Positions 41,484 to 50,159 are shown, numbered from the stretch's first letter. The stretch: DNA of 64,000 nucleotides from Duganella sp. CF458 (GCF_900113115.1 NZ_FOOF01000019.1:62001-126000), one strand, 5' to 3'. Made by a program: numbers and translations. The notes: generated from the letters alone by a model not told the origin.

Positions 41484-42185
41484 ATGCGTCAAATCGTCCT
41501 CGATACCGAAACTACCGGCATTAACCCGAAGCAGGGTAACCGAATCATTGAAATTGGCTGCGTTGAGCTGTTTGAGCGCAAGCTGACCGGGAATAACTTC
41601 CACGTCTACATCAACCCTGATCGTGATTCGGAAGAGGGCGCCTTGGCGGTGCACGGATTGACCACCGACTTCCTGCGCGATAAACCGCGCTTTCATGAAG
41701 TGGTCGAGGATTTGCGCGCTTACGTCCAGGGTGCGGAAGTCATCATTCACAACGCGCCGTTTGACCTGGGTTTTTTGAACCATGAGTTCAATTTGCTCAA
41801 GCTGCCCGCCTTCGATTCCCACATTGGCGGCGTGATTGATACTCTGGTGCAGGCGAAGGAAATGCGTCCGGGTAAGCGTAACTCGCTGGACGCGTTGTGC
41901 GAACACTTCGGCATCTCCAACGCGCACCGCAAACTGCACGGCGCGCTGCTTGACGCGGAGTTGCTGGCAGACGTTTATCTGGCGATGACCCGTGGCCAGA
42001 ATAGCCTGGGCATGGACATCGTCATCGAAGAATCCGGCAGCGGCATCGCCATGGCGGAGATCGCGTTGGCCGATGTGATTGTAGTGCGAGCCAGTGAGGC
42101 GGAAGAATCCGAGCACATCACACTACTGGACGGTCTCGATAAAGCGGTCAAAGGAACTTGTGTTTGGCGCACCCATAGTCTATAA
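41484..42185 (+). CDS. dnaQ: DNA polymerase III epsilon subunit (3'-5' proofreading exonuclease)
   Basis: A 233-aa DEDDh exonuclease that proofreads for the replicative polymerase. Exo I is VLDTETTGINP, Exo II lies in IIHNAPFDLGFLNHE and Exo III in HGALLDAELLADVYL. The C-terminal 50 residues should bind the alpha subunit. The ATG at 41484 gives an N-terminus MRQIVLDTET aligned with the family. The stop codon overlaps the -10 box of the tRNA-Val promoter. rnhA-dnaQ adjacency is widely conserved. Confidence 0.95.
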   Translation: MRQIVLDTETTGINPKQGNRIIEIGCVELFERKLTGNNFHVYINPDRDSEEGALAVHGLTTDFLRDKPRFHEVVEDLRAYVQGAEVIIHNAPFDLGFLNHEFNLLKLPAFDSHIGGVIDTLVQAKEMRPGKRNSLDALCEHFGISNAHRKLHGALLDAELLADVYLAMTRGQNSLGMDIVIEESGSGIAMAEIALADVIVVRASEAEESEHITLLDGLDKAVKGTCVWRTHSL

Positions 42186-42186
42186 T
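42158..42186 (+). promoter_or_regulatory. Sigma-70 promoter of tRNA-Val
   Basis: TTGTGT at 42158-42163, a 17-bp spacer and a perfect TATAAT at 42181-42186. The TATAAT overlaps the dnaQ stop and ends 11 bp before the tRNA. Confidence 0.75.
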
Positions 42187-42197
42187 TGCGCCACTTC

Positions 42198-42272
42198 GGG
42201 AGGTTAGCTCAGGGGTAGAGCACTGCATTCACACTGCAGGGGTCGCAAGTTCGAAACTTGCACTTCCCACCA
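42198..42272 (+). tRNA. tRNA-Val (anticodon CAC)
   Basis: Cloverleaf read by eye: acceptor GGGAGGT/ACTTCCC, D-arm GCTC...GAGC, anticodon stem CTGCA/TGCAG with loop TTCACAC (anticodon CAC), and T-arm GCAAG-TTCGAAA-CTTGC. Discriminator A is at 42269 and CCA is encoded at 42270-42272. It has its own promoter and terminator. Confidence 0.97.
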
Positions 42273-42289
42273 GAATTCAGTAGTAAAAC

Positions 42290-42323
42290 AAGGGCTTACG
42301 CATTGCGTAGGCCCTTAGTTTTT
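42290..42323 (+). terminator. Terminator downstream of tRNA-Val
   Basis: AAGGGC-T-TACGC and GCGTA-G-GCCCTT pair around ATT, followed by AGTTTTT. Behind it the sequence to 42376 holds nothing recognisable and no repeat of the tRNA 3' end. Confidence 0.85.
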
Positions 42324-42376
42324 GCTGGTCCGGAAAAAGTACGGAAAGTTGCTTAGCATTTATCGAATGTCCCGCG

Positions 42377-42756
42377 TCAGGGTTCGATGAGGTCCAGCAG
42401 AACCCTTTGCAAGTGCTGCAGCGGATCGTCAGGGCTCTTCCCAATCAAGAGATGCCTGACTTCCATGAAAAAGCCTTGGACAAACTGAGCGGAGCGCCGA
42501 CCTCGCGGCCTGGCTTGCCACCGCTGACGTATTTCCAGCTCGTACATTGTCCACTTCACGGCGCATTCCTTATTAACTCGCCACTTTCTTTGAGCGTACG
42601 CCAACATCGATTGCATAGCAAACAGAAAGTAGCGTCAACTGCGCCTTGAGTAGACGGGCTTCGACGGCGTTGCCAATCTAGGCGCATCCGCATTTCTGCG
42701 CAAGCCATTGCGACCCTGAAATAGACGGTATCTATTTCGTCACACTTTGCACTCAT
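42377..42756 (-). pseudogene. Probable frameshifted small gene, family not recognised
   Basis: Two minus-strand reading frames overlap end to start. Frame A opens at the ATG at 42756 (MSAKCDEIDTVYFRVAMA...) and reads to a TGA at 42556. Frame B covers 42616-42377 and ends LQRVLLDLIEP. Protein-like sequence moves from A to B near 42620, where A reads GAVDATFCLL and B continues FAMQSMLAYAQRKWRVNKE. Joined there, they give one basic, helical protein of about 125 residues with a coherent C-terminus (PRGRRSAQFVQGFFMEVRHL then IGKSPDDPLQHLQ). No clear Shine-Dalgarno is seen. I do not recognise the family. The call rests on the continuity of plausible protein sequence only. The stretch 42757-42945 shows no gene. 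Confidence 0.45.
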
Positions 42757-42945
42757 CTATTGTGTGACTGACTCAGCCGTGCCAACATGCATAAAGGTAG
42801 TCAGCTCCGTGCGTGTTGCTCATTGGAGATGGCTCACCAGCAAATTCTAAAGGGGGCATGCAATGGCTAAGGCCATGCGGGAAGGACTGTGCCCTTCAGG
42901 GGGCATCTTTCGATCCCGGTGGCGGCGCCACGGATGGAGGTCCAT

Positions 42946-43650
42946 ATGTCCCCAATGGTCGATGAACTCGCTAAGGCAAGCCTGTTGATCAACAAGATGT
43001 ACTCCTGGCGAGGCTATGCTGGGCCCCATCAACTGCCCGTCGATCCCAACCGGATCACACTGACCGCTAGCGACAAAGGAGAGGTAGTCGGTACCCTGAC
43101 TCTGGGACTTGACTCGCCGAACGGAATCCTGGCAGATGAAATCTTCAAGGACGAAGTCGATACAGTACGCATGATCCGCGGCGCCCGCGTGTGCGAAATC
43201 ACCAAGCTGGCGTTCGACAACGATGGCAGCAAGTCGCAGATGGCATTGCTGTTTCACATGTCAGTGCTATATGCGCGCGACCTGCACCATTGCACACACA
43301 TCTTCATTGAAATCAATCCGCGCCACCGCCGCTTCTACGAAACCATGCTCGGCTTCAAGTGCCTGGGCGGGCTGAAGACCAACCCGCGCGTTGGAGCCCC
43401 TGCCTACCTGCTGGTGATTGAACTGGCGTACGTCAGCGAACAGATCGAAAAATATGGCGGGCAGGGACCTGAGATTGCTTTGTCGGCGCGCTCTTTCTAT
43501 CCGCTGTTCTATTCGCCGCAGGACGAACGTGGCATCGTTCAGCGCCTGAAGAATTTCGACGTGGCGGCAATGGATGATGGCGTTCGCGGCATCCGTGCTT
43601 GTACCCGAAGCCCCTCAGAGCGGCATCTAGTCGAAGCCGAACACACCTAG
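42946..43650 (+). CDS. FeeM-like N-acyl amino acid synthase / GNAT-fold acyltransferase
   Basis: A 234-aa protein of the long-chain N-acyl amino acid synthase (FeeM) / autoinducer-synthase-like GNAT group, which joins an acyl-ACP chain to an amino acid. Visible signatures are INKMYSWRGY, RITLTASDKGEVVGTLTLG, the ADEIFKDEVD segment, RGARVCEITKLAFD, and IFIEINPRHRRFYETMLGFK. An open frame continues further upstream, but GGAGG at 42936-42940, 5 bp before the ATG at 42946, fixes this start. It is the first intact gene after the tRNA. The last 24 bp overlap the convergent hypothetical gene. The product could be a signal or surfactant; that is inferred. Confidence 0.75.
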   Translation: MSPMVDELAKASLLINKMYSWRGYAGPHQLPVDPNRITLTASDKGEVVGTLTLGLDSPNGILADEIFKDEVDTVRMIRGARVCEITKLAFDNDGSKSQMALLFHMSVLYARDLHHCTHIFIEINPRHRRFYETMLGFKCLGGLKTNPRVGAPAYLLVIELAYVSEQIEKYGGQGPEIALSARSFYPLFYSPQDERGIVQRLKNFDVAAMDDGVRGIRACTRSPSERHLVEAEHT

Positions 43651-44553
43651 TTTGCCCGTTTTAATGGCGAGGACGAAATCATCGCGGCGCCGCAGAACCT
43701 CCAGCATCGCACTTTCTGGCAATGCTCTTGCTGTTCTTTGAGCCAGGGAGTCGTCGCATCCCCCGCCATACATGCACAAGAGTTGTTGTTCCAGTGCGGT
43801 GCTGGAACAGTCTTTACCCAGCTCGCAGGCTGCGAGCCTGATCGCTAGGCCATCGATATTGTTATCTGACGATTGCCCGGACGCTTTGCTACGGGTGTCC
43901 TGTACCTCCTGCAAATAGTGTTCGAGCTCCGCGATTGCATCAGGCTCTCTCGATCGGAGGACAGAACTGGCCAGGCTGGCAGCTTGTTCCAGTTTGTTCA
44001 TGCTAAGTAGATCCGATGCCTTGGCTGCGATCGCAATGTTGCTGCTCTCATTTGCGACAACCGTCTTCAAATGGCGGATCGAAGCCCAGATTTCGGACGG
44101 CGGAACGTTTCGGAATCCGGCACACCTGGCGTAAAGCTGCCGATTGGCCAGATCCTGTTGATCCGTCGCACCCCGCAACAGTTCCGGTGCGGTTGAAAAA
44201 GCCGCTCCGCTCGACGAACGCACCAGAAATCGGGCGCAAAAGTCGATTGCGCGCAGCGCGAAGTAGCGGGCGTTGGGATCTGCTCCATCCCTAAATTTCA
44301 TGTACAGGGCGTGTAAGTCACGGGTCGACTGAAACTCGCCTGAAACCTTGATAGCAAAAGCGAGGCGATCTTGTGGCTGCTGTAGTGGTGCAGGCATTGT
44401 AGGATGAACGATTGCCGCAGTCGCTTTCTGATGCGTGTCGCGAGGCTGCCCGACTGGCGCTACTGGTGCATGTTCGATCCTGAAAAAGAAGAAGGCGCTC
44501 ATCGCGATTGCAATGACGGCCAGCGCCAACATGAGAGGTTTTAGTGAAGCCAT
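43627..44553 (-). CDS. Hypothetical single-TM periplasmic protein with paired cysteines
   Basis: A 308-aa protein I cannot assign. An N-terminal hydrophobic segment (about 6-24, LMLALAVIAIAMSAFFFF) acts as signal anchor, followed by a Pro/Ala-rich spacer and an alpha-helical domain. Cysteines cluster as FCARFL, ARCAGF, ACELGKDC and CMYGGGCDD, suggesting disulfides in the periplasm. The start overlaps the stop of the preceding 128-codon ORF by 13 bp, so the two are translated together. The 3' end overlaps the convergent FeeM-like gene by 24 bp. Confidence 0.6.
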   Translation of the reverse strand: MASLKPLMLALAVIAIAMSAFFFFRIEHAPVAPVGQPRDTHQKATAAIVHPTMPAPLQQPQDRLAFAIKVSGEFQSTRDLHALYMKFRDGADPNARYFALRAIDFCARFLVRSSSGAAFSTAPELLRGATDQQDLANRQLYARCAGFRNVPPSEIWASIRHLKTVVANESSNIAIAAKASDLLSMNKLEQAASLASSVLRSREPDAIAELEHYLQEVQDTRSKASGQSSDNNIDGLAIRLAACELGKDCSSTALEQQLLCMYGGGCDDSLAQRTARALPESAMLEVLRRRDDFVLAIKTGKLGVFGFD

Positions 44554-44927
44554 GGCATCAGGCGAACCCGCGCTAATGTTGTAGTCGAGATGTCATTTTG
44601 TATCGGTACTGTCTGCTGCTTCCCGTATCTTTTTCCATACACTTCTATGATTGACTGGCGACCTTCTTTCAGGTCCGCTGCGGCATCTTCCAATTTTTCT
44701 CGATATTGCGCGAGGCTAGGTATAGCAAGTTCGTCGCTGCCTCGTCGCTCGGGAAGTTCCCCCGCGGTGTGTGGATCAACATCGCCTGATACGCGCCGCG
44801 CAGCATTCGACATTTGGTCCAGAAAGAGCCCCTGATTTTTGCACTGAACCCCGGAAGTTGGTACCAATTCTCGGGGTCTTTCGCTGACTGACCGTGGATT
44901 AACGCGCTTCTTGATTCTCTCCCTCAA
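44541..44927 (-). CDS. Hypothetical ORF, probably the 3' remnant of a larger gene
   Basis: 128 codons, family not recognised. The last 60 residues look like real protein (LAQYREKLEDAAADLKEGRQ, then SIIEVYGKRYGKQQTVPIQN and DISTTTLARV). The first 35 residues are Arg/Pro-rich and look random, so the 5' end is probably lost or rearranged. The 3' end contains repeat copy A; the second copy, at 47023-47103, encodes the same SIIEVYGK peptide on the minus strand but is then out of frame. It overlaps the following hypothetical gene by 13 bp. Confidence 0.4.
   Translation of the reverse strand: MRERIKKRVNPRSVSERPRELVPTSGVQCKNQGLFLDQMSNAARRVSGDVDPHTAGELPERRGSDELAIPSLAQYREKLEDAAADLKEGRQSIIEVYGKRYGKQQTVPIQNDISTTTLARVRLMPWLH
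44572..44654. repeat. Imperfect direct repeat, copy A
   Basis: 83 bp from GCTAATGTTGTAGTCGAGAT to CACTTCTATGATTGA. The second copy lies at 47023-47103 in the same orientation. The two match at well over 80 percent of positions by eye and differ by a 2-bp indel. Copy A lies inside an open minus-strand frame. Confidence 0.85.
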
Positions 44928-44975
44928 TTCCGCCTTTGATCCACAGACAGGGCATGTCGCAATCGATGCGACTGT

Positions 44976-45460
44976 TTACGCAACTCTTCGCTGCCAACGA
45001 TCGCTCGTAGCGATACCCCCTGACGACTTGAGGAAGTCCACCAGCGCGCGCAGAACCGCGCCCATATGGCGTCCACTCGGGTAATACAAGTAGAAGCGCT
45101 CCGGAGGGGGCATCCAGCCCTCCAGCACAGGAACAAGCCGACCATTCGCGTGTGGCAAAGCCCGGCTCCCTGCTGCGCCGCCAGCATGAGCGCGGGTAAG
45201 TCGTCCAGCACGATGCTGCCATTGGTGGCCACTGCAAATGCTTCACCGTCGCGCTGGAATTGCCATTTAAAGATAGCGCCGCTCGGGAAGCGAAGTTGCA
45301 GGCATTCGTGGCTGGCCATTGCGTGCGGTGTTTCCGGTACCCCAAAACGATGGAGATAGTCCAGCTTTGTTAACGGCACTGAGTTGGTGGTGGACGGGGG
45401 CACAGCCAGGTATAACGCTACCGAGTCGATAAGATCTCGCGGGATATCGTCAGAAAGTGC
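44976..45460 (-). pseudogene. LysR effector-domain fragment, truncated and frameshifted
   Basis: The minus strand reads a LysR substrate-binding domain without its HTH half. From about 45460, GTALSDDIPRDLIDSVAL is followed by PLTKLDYLHRFGVPET, CLQLRFPSGAIFKWQFQRDG and IVLDDLPALMLAAQQGAGL. Near 45160 the frame is lost, and the rest (RLVPVLEGWMPPPERFYLYY, PSGRHMGAVLRALVDFLKSS) lies in another frame to 44976. The N-terminal 150 or so codons are absent; the upstream frame runs straight into the end of the cytochrome-like gene. It is a decayed regulator, non-functional. Confidence 0.75.
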
Positions 45461-45465
45461 TGTGC

Positions 45466-46836
45466 CTACTGGCGTTGCATTAAATTGTTTACATCGACTT
45501 TCTGAATCAGATCAGCGCCAATCGCTGCGGGCGATGTAGCTGCTGGACAAGTTGGACTTTCAATCTGCCCACCGTTACTTTTGAGGCAAATTCTGGGAGT
45601 CGCACCGGTCAATGCACCGGCGCTACAGGCCTGGCAGATTCGCGTGAAAGCGGTCTGGAGCTGCAGTGAGTAGTCCAAGGATACGGCAGGAAGGGGCTGG
45701 GCGCTGTCTTGAACAGGATCGATCAAATGGCCACCTTGGACATTGGCAAAATACGCGGCAACTATTTTCTCGAGTTCCGTGGGGGTAGGGGTGTCTGACT
45801 GGTTAATGCGGGGCGGCGACCCTAGCACAGGATGGCGCGGATACTGGGCTGACGAGTGGCAGGAGATACACGAAGATCGCCAATTGTCGGCGGGCCCATT
45901 CAAGCGTCCTTGAAAACCGGGATAGGGGCGTGCCGGCCAGGATTGCGGCTGCTTTTGCCATACCTTCCCAGCCAACTGATTGTTCAGCCGGGTTTCGAAA
46001 AGCTGCGCCGATTTCGCAAGTTCATTATTCTGTTTGGTGGGATCGTTTCCCCACGCCAGTCCAACGGGAACGAGATTATCAAAGAGCCCGTCACCCTTCT
46101 TCGGTCCCTTCCATACAAAAGTTCCGAAGACCCAACCCGTCAACGTCGCCCGAGGATCACGCACCGCGATGTCGACTTGAATAAGCCTGAGCTTGGTTAG
46201 CGACGTTTTACTGCGTGTGAATGCCTGGACGACTGGCGCCCCTTTCAAATACTTGACGTGCGCGTCGGTCGCTTCAGTGAAAAGGAATTTGAAGGAAGCT
46301 GATTTTGCAGGGAATGTCCAACGGCTACCATTGGGCAAAGACGGGACTGAAGGGTCGCAGGGATTCGCATAAATCTGGCCAAGTCCAAAAGCCCCTTCCT
46401 GGTTGTACCAGCCTATGGCCCAAGTTTGAAGGTCGCCTGGCGACGTGGGGCTGAGATCTTTGGGATCGGGGCTGCGCTCCTTGGTCAATCCAATCCGCTT
46501 CTCCCGTCCACTAGCGCCATAATCCATCCAAGGGGCAATCCACCAGTTCGCGGTAGCAGGCAAGGCAATCGTTCCACCTGAGATGGTGATGCCGGAATCC
46601 CGGATTTCCTGCAATACGGCTGCCGCATATTTTCGCCAACTGGTCTCGAAGTTGATCTGTTCCCAGCCGTGTCCAGTACTCGGAAGCGCTGTTGGAAAGT
46701 CCGTGCGCCACGGAATGTTTATCTTGCCAAGCGTTGCGTCAAAGGCGCTGCTTTTCGACGCAGGAAAATCCTGACAACCCTGGGCCGTACCACCAGAGAT
46801 TGCAAGCGCAACGCAGATCAAGGATCCGAATCGCAT
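45466..46836 (-). CDS. Secreted c-type cytochrome-like protein of unknown function
   Basis: A 456-aa protein. The signal peptide (MRFGSLICVALAISGGTAQG) is followed by a long beta-rich domain with many Trp and one haem-binding CxxCH (SSCISCHSSAQ, about residue 333). The C-terminal 70 residues hold further Cys in place of a second haem site. I do not recognise the family by name; proteins with this layout occur in soil proteobacteria as periplasmic cytochromes. GGAGGG lies 5 bp before the ATG at 46836, so that start is preferred over the adjacent ATG at 46839. It is flanked by the LysR remnant and repeat copy B. Confidence 0.6.
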   Translation of the reverse strand: MRFGSLICVALAISGGTAQGCQDFPASKSSAFDATLGKINIPWRTDFPTALPSTGHGWEQINFETSWRKYAAAVLQEIRDSGITISGGTIALPATANWWIAPWMDYGASGREKRIGLTKERSPDPKDLSPTSPGDLQTWAIGWYNQEGAFGLGQIYANPCDPSVPSLPNGSRWTFPAKSASFKFLFTEATDAHVKYLKGAPVVQAFTRSKTSLTKLRLIQVDIAVRDPRATLTGWVFGTFVWKGPKKGDGLFDNLVPVGLAWGNDPTKQNNELAKSAQLFETRLNNQLAGKVWQKQPQSWPARPYPGFQGRLNGPADNWRSSCISCHSSAQYPRHPVLGSPPRINQSDTPTPTELEKIVAAYFANVQGGHLIDPVQDSAQPLPAVSLDYSLQLQTAFTRICQACSAGALTGATPRICLKSNGGQIESPTCPAATSPAAIGADLIQKVDVNNLMQRQ

Positions 46837-47022
46837 CATACCCTCCGCATATCGGTTACAGCTGGGTTTCGGACTTTGCTTCTCGCGATAGGAATCCTCC
46901 TATTCTGGACTGATACGTCGAGAAAAATCTATCCAAAGGTCACAGTTGCCGAATAACGACATGAGGATATGCGGGGCATCTTCAGGGCGGCCCTGAACTG
47001 CTGGGTCTGGGATCGAACTCGT

Positions 47023-47103
47023 GCTAGTGTTGTAATCGAGATGTCATCTCATATCGGTACTCTCCGCGGTTTCCCGTATTTTTCCATACACTTCTATGAT
47101 CGA
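47023..47103. repeat. Imperfect direct repeat, copy B
   Basis: 81 bp matching copy A (44572-44654). It ends within the first codons of the FTR1-type cytochrome ORF, so that ORF's start codon lies in the repeat. On the minus strand the SIIEVYGK coding is followed by a frameshift relative to copy A. Apart from this repeat, 46837-47095 shows no gene. Confidence 0.85.
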
Positions 47104-47989
47104 TAAAAATTCGGCTGCAGGCGGACGCAAGTTTCCGCTGCAAGGCACAGTTTCTTCCGCTCTCGCGGCTGCGGCGATTTCGGCATCGCTGCTATATCTA
47201 AGCGTGGTGGAAGACACATCGGCACAGGAAGGCATTCGGCCCGCATACACAGCTGACTATGTTGCGCAGATGCTCGACTATGTTTCGCGCGATTATGCAC
47301 TCGCCGTATCGAACGGAAAAATCATCGATGAGGACGAATACGTCGAACAACTTGTCGTTAGCGGCTCGGCGCTGGAAGTGGGTGACCAGGTAAAAGCAAT
47401 CAAGGCACAGCCTGCCATTCGCGGGGAAATCGTCAGGCTCATTGACCTGATCAAGGAAAAAGCGCAGCCCGAGGTCATCAAGAAGCAGGCATTGAAAGCG
47501 CGTGATGCCATCTACGTGGCAGCCGGAAGCGCGATAGCACCTCGCAGTTGGCCGAGCCTGGCCCAGGGAAAACAGATATTCACCGCGAACTGCGCATCCT
47601 GCCACGGCGCAATGGGCGATGGGCGAGGCATCGCGGCGCAGGCACTGGCTTCGAAGCCGATGAATTTTCTCGATTCGGAGCGCATGGCGCCCATGGCGCC
47701 GTTGTCCATCTTTACCTCCGCCAAAATGGGAGTTCAAAACACCGCAATGCCAGGCTTTTCTTCCTTGACGGAGGACGAGTTGTGGGCCGTGTCGTTCTAT
47801 GTGCTTTCGCTTAGGCCACGTATGGCGTTGCCCGCTGCGGCCAAGCTTGACCAAACGGCCGCCGATCTTTGGCTGAAGGCAGCTGCCACGCTTCCTGATG
47901 AAGAATTGATGCAAACATTACCGGGGTCTTCCAGTGAGCGCAGGAAGTCCCTGGCGCTGCTCAGAACCCATTCCGAAGACCGCAAATGA
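47096..47989 (+). CDS. Lone cytochrome c domain of the FTR1 iron-permease type, probably truncated
   Basis: 297 codons. Residues 50-150 are helical (YVAQMLDYVSRDYALAVSNG, DEDEYVEQL, RGEIVRLIDLIKEKA) and resemble the region N-terminal to the cytochrome in cytochrome c/FTR1-family iron permeases. A haem c site follows in FTANCASCHGAMGDGRG (about 165), with a distal Met likely in NTAMPGFSSL. The FTR1 permease part with its REXXE helices is missing: the protein ends 70 residues after the cytochrome. The N-terminal 20 residues come partly from repeat copy B and do not look like the family, so the start is doubtful. It is either a stand-alone periplasmic cytochrome or a remnant. Confidence 0.6.
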   Translation: MIDKNSAAGGRKFPLQGTVSSALAAAAISASLLYLSVVEDTSAQEGIRPAYTADYVAQMLDYVSRDYALAVSNGKIIDEDEYVEQLVVSGSALEVGDQVKAIKAQPAIRGEIVRLIDLIKEKAQPEVIKKQALKARDAIYVAAGSAIAPRSWPSLAQGKQIFTANCASCHGAMGDGRGIAAQALASKPMNFLDSERMAPMAPLSIFTSAKMGVQNTAMPGFSSLTEDELWAVSFYVLSLRPRMALPAAAKLDQTAADLWLKAAATLPDEELMQTLPGSSSERRKSLALLRTHSEDRK

Positions 47990-48023
47990 ACCGAATTACA
48001 ACCCAAGGATATGGAGCGAACAA

Positions 48024-50159
48024 ATGCTAAGTAAAAGATCGTATCGCCTTTTGAAGTCCTGCGTCACATTCCTCGTTCTGCTTTCGTCATCGATTGCATT
48101 CGCGGCCACGGTGGTACGTGGGCCTTACCTTCAAAGCGCAAGCAGCGACAGCATCACCGTGCGCTGGAGGACCGATGTCGCGACCGATAGCCGCGTGCAA
48201 TATGGTGCCAGTTCCGGCAGCCTGACGTCACTCGCATCCAACGCCACCTCGACCACTGAGCACATCGTCAAACTGAGCGGCCTTAGCCCTAACACGAAAT
48301 ACTTCTACAACGTCGGCTCCAGCAGTGCGGTGCAAGCAGGCGACTCCACGTTTTACTTCGAAACCTCGCCGACGGCTGGCACCTCGGTGCCCACCCGTGT
48401 CTGGGTGATCGGCGACGCAGGCACAGGCACCTCCGGGCAGGCGGCCGTGTACAACGCCTACCGCAACTTCACTGGCAGCACCTATACCGACTTTTGGATG
48501 ATGCTCGGTGATAACGCCTACAACAGCGGTACCGACGCCGAATACCAGACCAAGATGTTCAATATGTATCCGGAGATGATGCGCCAGTCGCCACTGTGGG
48601 CCACGATCGGCAACCACGATGGCACCAGTGCCGATTCGGCGACGCAGACCGGTCCCTACTACGACATCCACACCTTCCCCAAGAACGCTGAGGCCGGCGG
48701 CGTCGCTTCCGGCACCGAGGCCTATTATTCGTTCAACCATGGGAATATCCACGTCATCGTGCTCGACTCGAACGAGACCAGCCGTTCCACCACGGGCGCC
48801 ATGATGAACTGGATGAAAGCCGATCTGGCGAATGTCACGGCGACCTGGCTGATCGCCATCTGGCACCATCCTCCCTACACCAAGGGTTCGCACAATTCGG
48901 ACACCGAGACGAACCTGATTGAAATGCGCCAGAACTTCCTGCCTGTCCTGGAAAACTATGGCGTTGACCTGGTTCTTACGGGCCACAGCCATTCGTACGA
49001 ACGCTCGAAATTCATCGATGGACACTACGGTCTCTCGAGCACCTACAGCAGTTCGTTTGAAATCAACGGCGGGAGCGGCCGCGTCGACGGTACGGGCGCT
49101 TATACCAAAACCGCCAGCCTGCCGCATTCCGGCGCAGTCTATTCGGTCGTCGGCGCCTCGGGCCAGGTTAGTGGCGGCACCTTGAATCATCCTGCGATGT
49201 TCTTATCGCTGAATGAACTTGGCTCGATGGTCCTGGATGTTTCGGGGCAGACCATGGACATCAAATATCTCAACAACAATGGCACCGTGCGTGATTATTT
49301 CACCATCAGCAAAAGCACTACGCCGCCTACCGTTCCCGCAGCGCCAGGTGGTTTGACGGCGACGGCCGCCTCGTCGTCAGCCATCAACCTGAGCTGGACT
49401 GATAATTCCAATAACGAAACCGGTTTTGACATCGAGCGTTCCACCGACAATGTCAATTGGGCAGCGCTGCCGCCGGTTGGCAGCAACACCCAGTCCTATG
49501 GCAATACCGGATTAGCCGCCAGCACTACTTACTACTATCGGGTACGCGCCAAGAATAGTGCCGGCAACTCGGCCTATTCCAATGTGGCCAATGCAACGAC
49601 CCTGGCTCCTGGCGGCACAATAGTCACGGTGGAACTACGCGATGGATTGAATGGTTACGCCGGCACCCAGGATACCTATGTCGCCAGTGGGTCCACAGGC
49701 TCCAACTTCGGCACCTCTGCAAGCGTGCTGGCGGACGGCGCGGACGGCTCCAATGGGGAACTGGTTTCTCTGCTCAAATGGAGCGTGACCGGCGTCCCAA
49801 GCACGGCCACTGTCAATTCAGTTCGTGTGAAGTTACAGGCTTTCAACCCGAGCGCCGGCACATACCGTCTGTATGCTCGAAATGCGGCCTGGGCCGAAAG
49901 TACGGCGACCTGGGCCAACGCCAATGTCGCCGGCAACCAGGGAGCCGAGATCGGCAACTTTGTACCGAGTACTAACGGACTTCATACGATCACGCTCAAC
50001 GCGGCGGGCATCGCCCTGGTACAGGGCTGGTTGAACGGTACGATAAACAATAATGGCCTGACCGTTCGTTCCACCAGCTCCGACGGCGTCGACTTCCGCT
50101 CGAGCGAATATGGCACCGGCGCACAGCGACCGGCTTTGAGCATTACGTATCAAAATTGA
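48024..50159 (+). CDS. Secreted purple acid phosphatase-like enzyme with FnIII and DNRLRE domains
   Basis: 711 aa. The signal peptide (about 1-28, LKSCVTFLVLLSSSIAFA) precedes an N-terminal FnIII-like purple-acid-phosphatase domain (VRGPYLQSASSDSITVRW). The calcineurin-like phosphoesterase follows with its metal motifs: GDAGTGTSG (about 130), LGDNAYNSG, GNHDG (about 196), WHHPPY and GHSHSYER (about 320). A second FnIII domain (about 437-525) and a C-terminal DNRLRE-type beta domain (about 537-711, ending SSEYGTGAQRPALSITYQ) may bind polysaccharide. It probably releases phosphate from extracellular organic phosphates. GGAG lies 7 bp before the ATG at 48024; an upstream open frame overlaps the preceding gene and is not used. 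A TPR gene follows. Confidence 0.88.
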   Translation: MLSKRSYRLLKSCVTFLVLLSSSIAFAATVVRGPYLQSASSDSITVRWRTDVATDSRVQYGASSGSLTSLASNATSTTEHIVKLSGLSPNTKYFYNVGSSSAVQAGDSTFYFETSPTAGTSVPTRVWVIGDAGTGTSGQAAVYNAYRNFTGSTYTDFWMMLGDNAYNSGTDAEYQTKMFNMYPEMMRQSPLWATIGNHDGTSADSATQTGPYYDIHTFPKNAEAGGVASGTEAYYSFNHGNIHVIVLDSNETSRSTTGAMMNWMKADLANVTATWLIAIWHHPPYTKGSHNSDTETNLIEMRQNFLPVLENYGVDLVLTGHSHSYERSKFIDGHYGLSSTYSSSFEINGGSGRVDGTGAYTKTASLPHSGAVYSVVGASGQVSGGTLNHPAMFLSLNELGSMVLDVSGQTMDIKYLNNNGTVRDYFTISKSTTPPTVPAAPGGLTATAASSSAINLSWTDNSNNETGFDIERSTDNVNWAALPPVGSNTQSYGNTGLAASTTYYYRVRAKNSAGNSAYSNVANATTLAPGGTIVTVELRDGLNGYAGTQDTYVASGSTGSNFGTSASVLADGADGSNGELVSLLKWSVTGVPSTATVNSVRVKLQAFNPSAGTYRLYARNAAWAESTATWANANVAGNQGAEIGNFVPSTNGLHTITLNAAGIALVQGWLNGTINNNGLTVRSTSSDGVDFRSSEYGTGAQRPALSITYQN

